14,845 nucleotides of DNA from Methylomarinum sp. (GTDB lineage Bacteria > Pseudomonadota > Gammaproteobacteria > Methylococcales > Methylomonadaceae). Position numbers and translations under genes: made by a program. Below the pieces are notes generated by a model. That model saw only the letters and a list, made by a program, of their open reading frames with translations, ran no database searches and was not told where the DNA came from. Below are positions 7,172-14,499 of this stretch, one piece after another (within the stretch, counting starts at the first letter, position 1; each line of letters begins with the position of its first letter). The stretch is taken from the NCBI GenBank assembly GCA_013139755.1, contig WTAG01000642.1, positions 1 to 14,845 on the forward strand, read 5' to 3'.

Positions 7172-7184
7172 TAACTGTCTGATT
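7172..7184 (-). promoter_or_regulatory. IHF binding site in the CRISPR leader
   Basis: On the minus strand AATCAGACAGTTA fits the IHF consensus WATCARNNNNTTR at every defined position. It lies about 84 bp from the first repeat. IHF bends the leader for spacer integration in type I-E and I-F systems, so the location is meaningful. Confidence 0.65.
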
Positions 7185-7231
7185 TTTATGTATTGTTAAA
7201 GAGATGTAAAAATAAAGGTAGATTTATATCA

Positions 7232-7816
7232 TCATAAAAACCACGGTATATTTCCGCCCTTACTTAGGCCATAACAATTAAAGTCACTTTGTTGTGATGA
7301 TTCGGTAATGACACAATCAATAAACAATTTAAATTGCTCATTTTTAGTTAAACTTTTTATATTAATAAAGGGAAGTTTAGATTCTTTATCTGTAAATCCC
7401 TCAAAATATTCTAAGGCTTTCTCTAGTGTTTCTGTTTTTCGCTTTGCTCGTCTTTTTGCCAGTCTATGAGCATTAGTATCAAACTGTTTACGACTAAAAC
7501 ACGCATACTGGCTAACCGCTAAAGGTACTTCTTTTATACTGGTAATATGCGAGTAATCGGTTAATCGATTTAACCATTTCCCCGTATCCAATTGTTGCAA
7601 TTGTGTTTTATCCTCGGCAAGCAGCCGCAACTTATCACCCAATGGAAATGTTTTATCACCATATTTTGGAAAAGAAACCGCAATAGCCGATTGGTTTTCA
7701 GAGATTTTATTTTCAACTAAGCCAAGATGGATTTGTTGGTAAACTTTTTGCCAGAGAAAACCTAAGTTGGCTTCTGCATCGGCCAATAGGGTTATGTCGA
7801 GATAATATTTCATCAT
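7232..7816 (-). CDS. cas6f: CRISPR repeat endoribonuclease Cas6f (Csy4)
   Basis: About 194 residues. It cuts the repeat hairpin after the stem and stays bound to the crRNA 3' end as the head of the Csy complex. Visible features: the general His of Csy4 in QQIHLGLVE (residue ~30), an arginine/lysine-rich helix (AHRLAKRRAKRK) that grips the hairpin, the central KSLT segment near the usual catalytic Ser, and the family C-terminus YGLSKGGNIPWF. Three start codons stand in a row, GTG 7819, ATG 7816 and ATG 7813. The ATG at 7816 overlaps the cas7f stop (TGATG) and is preferred; ATG 7813 would put the His at 29 as in the Pseudomonas enzyme. Upstream GGAGAG serves all three. Last gene of the cas8f-cas6f operon. 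Confidence 0.95.
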   Translation of the reverse strand: MMKYYLDITLLADAEANLGFLWQKVYQQIHLGLVENKISENQSAIAVSFPKYGDKTFPLGDKLRLLAEDKTQLQQLDTGKWLNRLTDYSHITSIKEVPLAVSQYACFSRKQFDTNAHRLAKRRAKRKTETLEKALEYFEGFTDKESKLPFINIKSLTKNEQFKLFIDCVITESSQQSDFNCYGLSKGGNIPWFL

Positions 7817-8829
7817 CACTTGGTACTCTCTCCAAATACGCCCCCGCGTACTAAAACAGCCATAACAAAGTGCTCATCTTCTTTATTATCTAATGGTTCA
7901 GCGCGGGCAAATTTATCAAAGAGTGTGTAAAAATTAGCTTTCTTGTCTTTACGATAAGCCACACCAAGATTTGTCACTGAGCCATAGGTTTCAATGGCAA
8001 TTGCCCGTTGATTATTTTCAATATAATCTGGATACCATGTATCAATGGTGCGTAAGGCATTGCCAATTTTTTGAGAGTGCATGGCAGCTTGGTTATTGAC
8101 CTGATAAAGAATCTTACTTTTTTTCTCTTTGATGTTACTTTTATCTAAAACCATTTCTTCACTAGGATAAACATCTTGTGCCTTTCCTACTTTGGCAAAA
8201 GCGGTAATGTCTAAAAGTAAATACTCAGAATCACCTGATAAGGTATGGGCGATTTTTTCAGAGAGTTCATTGATTTTTTGACTGTTACTCTCAAAATTAT
8301 TTATTTCAACCTTGTCATTTTTATCAAAAGTCCAGCTTGTATTTTCATCTCCCATTACTTTGACTTGCACTTCCAGCTTTTCAACACCCACACGGTTTCG
8401 CCATAAAAAACGTGCATTAGCAATGTTGATTGCGTAGCGTTTTGCTAATTCGGTAAATTTTTCATCTTGAATATAGTGCTTAACCACTTCAATATAACTG
8501 TCATTAAATAGTTTATTGTCGCAGGCTGATGGGTATTCAACCCCACTCAACACTTTCAGTGTGAAATTTAATTTTAAGGTGTCTTGATCCGCTTCAAGCG
8601 CACAATTATCTACTTTTTGTAAATTTGCTTTTTTAGTTTCCTCATCCGCATCTTGTGTGGTTTTTAATCTATTTGAAATTACACCGCGCACTGATTTTTC
8701 TATAAGCTTTAATGATTTTACGCTTTCATTACGATTTTCCCAAGTCGTTCCATACATAAAGCCATCGGAAGGCACTAATTTTTTCTCAAAGGCTAGAACG
8801 GAAGGGGTATTCTCTTTTGATTTTTTCAT
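7816..8829 (-). CDS. cas7f: Type I-F Cascade backbone protein Cas7f (Csy3)
   Basis: 337 residues, the usual length of Csy3. Six copies normally line the 32-nt spacer part of crRNA and flip out every sixth base. Family blocks are clear: SVLAFEKKLVPSDGFMYG (10-27), EKSVRGVISNRLK (44-56), ARFLWRNRVGVE (139-150), HSQKIGNALRTIDTWYPD (251-268) and the C-terminal VLVRGGVFGE. GGAG lies 8 nt upstream of the ATG, inside the end of cas5f. The stop overlaps cas6f. Nothing is missing or odd, so the effector backbone should be functional. Confidence 0.97.
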   Translation of the reverse strand: MKKSKENTPSVLAFEKKLVPSDGFMYGTTWENRNESVKSLKLIEKSVRGVISNRLKTTQDADEETKKANLQKVDNCALEADQDTLKLNFTLKVLSGVEYPSACDNKLFNDSYIEVVKHYIQDEKFTELAKRYAINIANARFLWRNRVGVEKLEVQVKVMGDENTSWTFDKNDKVEINNFESNSQKINELSEKIAHTLSGDSEYLLLDITAFAKVGKAQDVYPSEEMVLDKSNIKEKKSKILYQVNNQAAMHSQKIGNALRTIDTWYPDYIENNQRAIAIETYGSVTNLGVAYRKDKKANFYTLFDKFARAEPLDNKEDEHFVMAVLVRGGVFGESTK

Positions 8830-8830
8830 A

Positions 8831-9748
8831 TTACTGCTCCTGTGGCTTAATAAAAAGTTGGTTTTGTTGACATAAATAAAGGTCGTTTTCTAAATCGGCG
8901 TAATGCCATAGTATGTTGTCTAGGTTATCTATGCGAAATGGCATCATAAATTCCCCTAAACTGACCACACTTTCAGCAAATCGGTGTTGACTACTACTAT
9001 CTCTTTGGCTGTGCGTTATATCATCTGCAATATCAGTAATCCCTTGAAAACCAATAGCAATAGGGACTAGCCACCCTTGTTGTTGGCGAGATTGTGTCCA
9101 TTCAATATTGTCTTTTTCTTCTGTTTCACCTTTAGTTTTTTGGCAAATCGAATTGATTTTTAAATAGTTAAGCAAGGCATCTAAACCATCTAACCCTTGC
9201 TGCATAGATTCCTGTACTAAATCACGGCGATCAATAAGACAAAACCCAGGCATTAATTGAGCCATTAAGTTTTTTGTATCGGCATGACCTTTTATTTTTT
9301 TTAAGTAGGGCGAGGAAAAGTCCAACACATCCCCTGATGCGATTTTTATGCAGTGCAATAATGAGGGCAATAACCCCAGCATATCTTCTGCTTCTTCTTG
9401 GTCTATTTCTGAATATTCAATCACTAAAGAAACCGTTAAATGACAACGGGCTTCTTCAATCGTTGAGGGGCGTTTGCCATCTTTTTTAAGTGGATTACTG
9501 GTTGAAATAATAGAGTGATTAAAATCACCTGTGCCTTTATAGGTGTGCAAGTTAAATTCATGATTGATGACAGCAACACTGTTAAATTTTAGCTCTTCAA
9601 AATCACTGCTTTTATTATTTAACTTGCGCTGTATGGCATGAACAGCACCGAGCCATGCGGTCATTGCAGGAAAACCAATGGTATAAGGGCTGGAGAGTGC
9701 ATTGGCATTTTGAATTTTAATCCGTGGAATAACTATGATGCGTTTCAT
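8831..9748 (-). CDS. cas5f: Type I-F Cascade protein Cas5f (Csy2)
   Basis: 305 residues. With Cas8f it forms the tail of the Csy complex and holds the crRNA 5' handle. The Csy2 N-terminus is well conserved: IVIPRIKIQNANALSSPYTIGFPAMTAWLGAVHAIQRKL (residues ~4-42, seen in blocks). Further family positions are RCHLTVSLVIEY, LMPGFCLIDRRDLVQ, QQGWLVPIAIGFQGI and SVVSLGEFMMPFR. The ATG overlaps the cas8f stop by 4 nt (ATGA), and GGAGG lies 7 nt upstream. One base separates its stop from the cas7f ATG. Confidence 0.95.
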   Translation of the reverse strand: MKRIIVIPRIKIQNANALSSPYTIGFPAMTAWLGAVHAIQRKLNNKSSDFEELKFNSVAVINHEFNLHTYKGTGDFNHSIISTSNPLKKDGKRPSTIEEARCHLTVSLVIEYSEIDQEEAEDMLGLLPSLLHCIKIASGDVLDFSSPYLKKIKGHADTKNLMAQLMPGFCLIDRRDLVQESMQQGLDGLDALLNYLKINSICQKTKGETEEKDNIEWTQSRQQQGWLVPIAIGFQGITDIADDITHSQRDSSSQHRFAESVVSLGEFMMPFRIDNLDNILWHYADLENDLYLCQQNQLFIKPQEQ

Positions 9749-11043
9749 TGCAATGCCTCCTGCACTTCATCAATAATTGTTTCTATATAGGGTTTATGGT
9801 CGTCCCCTAGTCGTGTAAAACCTGTTTCAATATTCGTTTTATTGTTATAACTATCAACTAGCCAACGAGATAAGTCTGTTTTAATTAAATCAAAATCCAG
9901 TGTGTCTCTTTTATCGTGTTGTGCCTGATCTAGCCATGTTTTTTGATAGGCTTTTAGCCCGTTATAGCTGTCTGATTCAGACCATCCGCCATCAATAGAA
10001 CGAACCTGCCATATTTTTTCGATGACTTGATAAATAATATGTTTTATCCAGTAACGCCGCTTATTTTTAATGTGCATGGTGTCTTTATCGCTAAAAAGCC
10101 GATGTAATTTTTTAAAATCATCTTGAAAAGGCTTTAGATATAAGGTGTCGGAAAAAAAGTTTATTTTAGGTGGTTGAATAAACCTATTTTTTAATGTGGG
10201 TGGTATAGAGGGAAGTAGGTAAAAATCGCCCCCGTGTTTATTATTTAAGACACTAATATTTTGTTTATTCGCTCCCCCAAAGCCTATTTTTGTGAGGTTA
10301 TAAATATCTGAAATAGGGGTTTCATTATATTTATTTTCTTTTTTGTCTTTCCTTGCTAATTTTGCACGTTCGCTAAATTGCATTTCAGTGATTCGTAATC
10401 TTAACTCACTCATTAAGGGAGATGGATAAAGAATGGATAGCAAGTGATAATCCTCTTTTACAGGAAAATAGACTTGCTTGATGGCTTCGCTGGTTTTTAG
10501 TGTCTTTTCCTTGTTAACCATGAGTAAGAGTTGAGCGCGAATATGCTTAAAATCCTCTCCTTTGATATTGAGTGAAGAAAATATTTCTTTAACATTCTCC
10601 CTTGCCGCATCATCGGAGCGTTGCAAATGTTCTAGTATCATTTCTCCATCAGACATATAAGTGATTAAAAACTCATACACATAAATTAAGTCTTTTGTAT
10701 GATCAATCGCTCCCGAATTACTAAATATATCAAGCCCAGAACCTATCACATTGCCTGTTCTTAATAAGCCATCAGCTTTTTGGCTGGGGGTAGCAATTAA
10801 GCCGTTTAGTTTAATGCTTGGATTACTAAATTTTGGAATGTGGCTTGTGAAATTTAGGTTACTAATGGTCTTTTTTTCAGATATATTTTTAATGATGCTG
10901 GTTAATCCTGATACTAAAAACAACTCACTTGCTTTCAGTATTAAGCTTTCTTTCTTTTTGTCTGACATGGCTGGTTTAATTTCTTTTTTAAGCCACTCGT
11001 CTTTTTGTGTGCTTAAAAAATGCTGCACGATTGGGTCTATCAT
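9745..11043 (-). CDS. cas8f: Type I-F Cascade large subunit Cas8f (Csy1)
   Basis: 432 residues, the standard length of Csy1. It reads the PAM (CC in type I-F) and opens the DNA. Csy1-like segments are FGGANKQNISVLNNKHGGDFYLLPSIPP (about 254-281, seen in blocks), the RYWIKHIIYQVIEKIWQVRS helix and the C-terminal LGDDHKPYIETIIDEVQEAL. I did not assign individual PAM-reading residues. The ATG at 11043 has AGGAG about 7 nt upstream. It is the first gene of the operon cas8f-cas5f-cas7f-cas6f, and its own promoter lies in the 171-bp gap before it. That promoter carries the target of the mini-CRISPR guide. Confidence 0.93.
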   Translation of the reverse strand: MIDPIVQHFLSTQKDEWLKKEIKPAMSDKKKESLILKASELFLVSGLTSIIKNISEKKTISNLNFTSHIPKFSNPSIKLNGLIATPSQKADGLLRTGNVIGSGLDIFSNSGAIDHTKDLIYVYEFLITYMSDGEMILEHLQRSDDAARENVKEIFSSLNIKGEDFKHIRAQLLLMVNKEKTLKTSEAIKQVYFPVKEDYHLLSILYPSPLMSELRLRITEMQFSERAKLARKDKKENKYNETPISDIYNLTKIGFGGANKQNISVLNNKHGGDFYLLPSIPPTLKNRFIQPPKINFFSDTLYLKPFQDDFKKLHRLFSDKDTMHIKNKRRYWIKHIIYQVIEKIWQVRSIDGGWSESDSYNGLKAYQKTWLDQAQHDKRDTLDFDLIKTDLSRWLVDSYNNKTNIETGFTRLGDDHKPYIETIIDEVQEALQ

Positions 11044-11076
11044 GTTTTGCTCCTAAAAAAGCCTCTGTTCCGAGTC

Positions 11077-11105
11077 ATAATACGTTATTTTAAAACCTAT
11101 GTAAT
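11077..11105 (-). promoter_or_regulatory. Predicted cas8f operon promoter
   Basis: On the minus strand ATTACA (11105-11100) and TATTAT (11082-11077) are separated by exactly 17 bp, with four and five of six matches to sigma-70 boxes. The start of transcription would fall near 11070, giving a short leader with AGGAG before the cas8f ATG. The -35 box lies inside the sequence matched by the mini-CRISPR pseudo-spacer. Confidence 0.6.
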
Positions 11106-11117
11106 ATTATTTTGTTA
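11096..11117 (+). promoter_or_regulatory. PAM and target site of the mini-CRISPR guide in the cas8f promoter
   Basis: CC at 11096-11097 is the type I-F PAM. The next 20 bases, TATGTAATATTATTTTGTTA (11098-11117), match the pseudo-spacer TATGTCATATTGTTTTGATT at 16 of 20 positions. Mismatches are at 6, 12, 18 and 20. The first three are the flipped-out positions of a type I guide, so they cost no pairing. The site covers the predicted -35 box of cas8f, so a bound Csy complex would block RNA polymerase. Confidence 0.8.
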
Positions 11118-11134
11118 AATTGCTAAAAAACACA

Positions 11135-11143
11135 TGGTATGAT
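11135..11143 (+). promoter_or_regulatory. Extended -10 box driving the mini-CRISPR RNA
   Basis: TGGTATGAT on the plus strand is a TGn extended -10 joined to TATGAT (five of six). A start about 7 nt downstream, near 11150, would fall just before the hairpin of the first degenerate repeat. A clear -35 is not seen (TTAAAT at the 17-bp distance), which extended -10 promoters tolerate. It is divergent from the cas8f promoter. Confidence 0.55.
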
Positions 11144-11145
11144 AT

Positions 11146-11221
11146 TTTTACTACTGAAAAAGTAGCTTAGAAATATGTCATATTGTTTTGATTGTTCACT
11201 GCCGCACAGGCAGCTTATTTC
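11146..11221 (+). ncRNA. Mini-CRISPR encoding a CreR-like cas-regulating guide RNA
   Basis: Opposite in direction to all genes and to the array. The first repeat-like unit is 11146-11173: it keeps the 3' half CTTAGAAA exactly, and its stem is CTACT/AGTAG instead of CTGCC/GGCAG, still 5 bp with a 5-nt loop. The pseudo-spacer is 11174-11193 (20 nt). The second unit is 11194-11221: 24 of 28 bases identical to the array repeat, with the last four TTTC instead of GAAA. Cas6f cleavage of both hairpins would give handle CUUAGAAA, the 20-nt guide and a 3' repeat hairpin, a short but normal crRNA. The guide matches the cas8f promoter. The cas2-3 stop codon lies inside the second unit. Function as a cas-repressing RNA is inference from this match and from known CreR RNAs of other CRISPR types. 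Confidence 0.82.
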
Positions 11222-14200
11222 CTACTTAAACCTAATTGGTTTGAGTAGGAAAATTCTAAGTTATTGCTATTATCACCATAGCTTGGCAAATTAATTTCTC
11301 CATAAATTAACGCTAATTTTGTTAAATCCTCTCCTTGATTCAAAGCTAATAATAATTGCTCATAGTCACGGTATAGCCATAAGCGCTCTAACTCTTTATC
11401 TGATAAAGAGTAATGTTTAATATCAGAGTCATTGGGCACAATCTCTCCTTGATCATCCTTTTCAGCAAATCGCCATTTATCATCAAATTGCTCGTGGGGG
11501 ACTAAGTATCTGATCGCTTGGGGGCTACTGTTACGAAATCGAATATATTCTTGGGGTAAGCCTGTTAGCCACCAGTCACTTGATAGCCATCCTTGCAGGG
11601 TTTCGGGGCCTATTGCTTCAGGCTTATTTAACAAATTTTCAATACAATGATGCTCTAAATCAACCAAGTTATCATGGGGTTGTAGCTGATCTATTCGGCT
11701 AATACGCGGTTGTGAGTCGAGTCTTTCTGCAATCTTTTCAACCGCTATTAATTTAGCTAAGTCATGGGAATTGAGGTGAAAGTCTTCATTTTCATAGCCT
11801 GGGTAACAAAAAGCCGTTTTTTTATTTTTTAAGCCTCTTAAATTATGCTGCAATAAGGCAACATTGGCCTGTTTAATAACTTTATCGCGATGCCTTAATA
11901 CTCTACCTGCTAATTGTATTAATGAACGGTAAGAGGATGGCTCTACCACCGCCCAATCAAAATCATGGTCGCGTCCTACTTCTTCTACAGGCGTTGCAAT
12001 CACTATAAAAATAACATGGGGCGTGGTTATTTTTCTTAAGTGTTCTTTAATAAGGGACTGATTAAAAACAGCTTGTTCATCGCCTTTACGTTTTAATACA
12101 GCATCCAAATGTTTTTCTTGCTCATTACGCATAATTAATAATTGAGCTGAGTGATATGCCATCACTCTAATCTCTATCTCTTCGGGTAAATTAGCATTCA
12201 TTAAAAAATGGGTTAAATCGATACACGGCTTAATATTAGCTAATCGCACCACGCCAAAACTGACTTTTTTCTCTGTTTTGTTATCAACAATATGATGCTC
12301 TTGGTGTTTTTCTAAAATAGATTCAAAAATAGCTGTATGGAAAATTTCTTCCGCTGTTTTTTCATTGTGTGGCTCACAAGAAGCTATATTTGCCTTACGT
12401 TTTGGCTCTAGCTGTTGTAAGTTTTTTAAGCGTTTAACTATAAATTTATCGTGATTTTTCTTGTAGTCGTCCGCATTACTGCAACTTATAACTGTTGAGT
12501 TAAATTCATCAACCCATGCACAACCGATTTTATTTAATTTACCGCGCATTTTGGCAAAGATAGACCATCCTGCTTGATAGGCGTTGAAATAGCCTTGTGC
12601 CAAATCAGGCGGAATGGTTGCTGATGAAATCATTACCTTTCTGCCTAACATCCCTGCTAAATGAATTAAGCGTCCAATAGCGATTAAGTCTGTCCCATCA
12701 AAATCATCAATTTCGTCGATAACTAAATCAGATGACATTAAGCGCAATGAGGGCAAAATATAACGTCCACCTCGTTTAGTTTCTGTCGCTGCCATTAAAT
12801 GATCAATCGTACAACTCAGTACAGGGGCATAAAGAAACTTCCTGTCTTTTTCATTTTTTAAAACGGTTTTTAAATCCCCATCAGGAATTGACGTTTCAAA
12901 ATAGAGTTCGTTATCTAATAAACATTCCTCTGATTCAGAACCCGATATTGAAACGATCTCTTGTTTTTCTTGCTGGTTTTTATGATGTAAGCTTAATACG
13001 GCTTTAGAACCAATTAATACCGCTAACTCATCGTTTTTTAAACCAATCCGCTGGCTGTACTCATCACCTGTTTGTAAAGTCAGGGTTCTTAATCCTAAGG
13101 CTAAAATAAAACGCAGACTGTCCATTTGTGGTGATAATGCACGTATCACTTTTGCATTAGCAAAGGTTTTTCCTGTTCCTGTGGATGCCATATTAACGGC
13201 AAAAAAACCAAACTTCTTATGGTTAATCTTTTCTTCTGACTCTCGCCATTTTTTTATTTCACGTACTGCTTTATCTTGCCATTCAAAACCTTTAGGGCTT
13301 GGTTTTTTGAGTTGATTAATATCAAAAGCACTGGGAAGCTCATCTTTATTCGCTTCAAATAAAGGCAATAACTGTACATTTCGTACAGCTTGCCCCATTA
13401 CACCCACTAAATGTTCATCTAAGGTCTGTTTAAGTTTTGTTTTTTTACTTTTTGGGTCTTTATAAGTATTCGCATATAAGGCTAATTCTCTGTTTTTAAC
13501 GCGAGCTTTATCTTGAAAATCTAGGGAAGAGTAATAATGGTCGCCTAGCATCATTGCTAAACGTGCATAACTTAATACCGCTCTTAAAATCCCCTGTTCT
13601 TCCGTTTCTAATAGCCTTGGCAAGCTTTCTTTTAATTTCTTTGCATAGCGTTTTGATTCTTTGAGCCAGTATTTTGACTGATTAGGTAAGCCTTTTGAAT
13701 AATCAAAACAGCGAGGTAAATGCTTTTTGAACAACTCTTCATCTCTATTGTTTTCATAACCCCATTTTTGACTAATCTTCTGTAATGTTTTTTGTAATGA
13801 GGTTGACTTTTCTCCCTCCCAGTCGCCTTTATTATCGAGCGGTAATCGATGATGCGAAACAATTAACCAAGCAACCGCACTCGCAGCAAGCGGCAAATCT
13901 TTCATCGGTTTCTTAACCGTATAATTTTCTGCCACTTTTTTTGTTAATGCCTTAGTATCAAAATCGCCATTAATTAAGCGTTCAATCCATGGATCATCAG
14001 TTATTTCACCTGCAACGAACGCATTTAAAAATAATAATGAAACCCATTCATGCCTTAATGGATCACCTTTAGGTAATGCTTCTTTACCTACTAAACGTGC
14101 TTGAAAAAAATCAGAAGATTTTCCCCAATCATGAAAAAGTGCAGCAATGGCGGTTAAGCTTTTAATTAAAGGGAGGTAAGACCAATCATTTTCCCACTGA

Positions 14201-14499
14201 TTATTGATAATATTTTTTTGTGTCCAATTCACAGGCACAAACCCTTCCTTATTAAATTTATCTCGCTTACCGACAATCCAAACCAGTTCACTCCGACTAC
14301 GACTCCTAATCCAATGACAAGAAACCGCGGTATTTTTGCTGGCTGTTTTTCTGAGTAGTTTTTTAACCGCTTGTAAGCCGTCTTCGGTAATGATGGTTTG
14401 CCATGTGTTTGTGCCGATTCGGTTGGCAAAGGCATCAAGTACACGTCTTGTACGGTTGAGGGCTTTGTGTGCGCATTGGGATACAAATGTGACCATCAT
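11215..14499 (-). CDS. cas3: Cas2-Cas3 fusion nuclease-helicase (type I-F Cas3)
   Basis: 1094 residues. The first ~95 form the Cas2 domain typical of type I-F, which pairs with Cas1 in adaptation. The HD nuclease follows: LFHDWGKSSDFF with His123-Asp124, RHEW with His150, and SHHRLP with His216-His217. The helicase part has Walker A ASTGTGKT (438-445), Walker B DEID (595-598), SAT (626-628) and motif VI QLAGRVLRHR (862-871). All key residues are present, so it should degrade targets when recruited by the Csy complex. The ATG at 14499 overlaps the cas1 stop by 4 nt (ATGA). Its stop TAA lies in the second repeat of the mini-CRISPR, so any mini-CRISPR read-through would be antisense to its 3' end. 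Confidence 0.97.
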   Translation of the reverse strand: MMVTFVSQCAHKALNRTRRVLDAFANRIGTNTWQTIITEDGLQAVKKLLRKTASKNTAVSCHWIRSRSRSELVWIVGKRDKFNKEGFVPVNWTQKNIINNQWENDWSYLPLIKSLTAIAALFHDWGKSSDFFQARLVGKEALPKGDPLRHEWVSLLFLNAFVAGEITDDPWIERLINGDFDTKALTKKVAENYTVKKPMKDLPLAASAVAWLIVSHHRLPLDNKGDWEGEKSTSLQKTLQKISQKWGYENNRDEELFKKHLPRCFDYSKGLPNQSKYWLKESKRYAKKLKESLPRLLETEEQGILRAVLSYARLAMMLGDHYYSSLDFQDKARVKNRELALYANTYKDPKSKKTKLKQTLDEHLVGVMGQAVRNVQLLPLFEANKDELPSAFDINQLKKPSPKGFEWQDKAVREIKKWRESEEKINHKKFGFFAVNMASTGTGKTFANAKVIRALSPQMDSLRFILALGLRTLTLQTGDEYSQRIGLKNDELAVLIGSKAVLSLHHKNQQEKQEIVSISGSESEECLLDNELYFETSIPDGDLKTVLKNEKDRKFLYAPVLSCTIDHLMAATETKRGGRYILPSLRLMSSDLVIDEIDDFDGTDLIAIGRLIHLAGMLGRKVMISSATIPPDLAQGYFNAYQAGWSIFAKMRGKLNKIGCAWVDEFNSTVISCSNADDYKKNHDKFIVKRLKNLQQLEPKRKANIASCEPHNEKTAEEIFHTAIFESILEKHQEHHIVDNKTEKKVSFGVVRLANIKPCIDLTHFLMNANLPEEIEIRVMAYHSAQLLIMRNEQEKHLDAVLKRKGDEQAVFNQSLIKEHLRKITTPHVIFIVIATPVEEVGRDHDFDWAVVEPSSYRSLIQLAGRVLRHRDKVIKQANVALLQHNLRGLKNKKTAFCYPGYENEDFHLNSHDLAKLIAVEKIAERLDSQPRISRIDQLQPHDNLVDLEHHCIENLLNKPEAIGPETLQGWLSSDWWLTGLPQEYIRFRNSSPQAIRYLVPHEQFDDKWRFAEKDDQGEIVPNDSDIKHYSLSDKELERLWLYRDYEQLLLALNQGEDLTKLALIYGEINLPSYGDNSNNLEFSYSNQLGLSRK

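Larger units (their letters stand above)
7089..7231 (-). promoter_or_regulatory. CRISPR leader (type I-F)
   Basis: AT-rich 143 bp between the cas6f stop and the first repeat. It contains an inverted repeat with perfect 10-bp arms (acagttacaa at 7110-7119, ttgtaactgt at 7169-7178) that extends imperfectly to about 19-20 bp through an aaagct/agcttt block. An IHF consensus site overlaps the distal arm, and a promoter overlaps the proximal arm. Leaders like this serve both as the promoter for the array and as the docking site for Cas1 and Cas2-3 with IHF. Confidence 0.8.

Noticed and set aside
11044..11145. CreTA-type toxin RNA between cas3 and cas8f
   Set aside because: The predicted promoter targeted by the guide leads straight to the cas8f ribosome binding site, with only about 30 nt of leader and no small toxin frame, so repression of cas8f itself is the better reading.
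11172..11184. Near-palindrome AATATG-T-CATATT as a protein operator
   Set aside because: It falls across the handle-spacer junction of the mini-CRISPR, and the matching target lacks the palindrome, so it is probably a by-product of AT-rich sequence.
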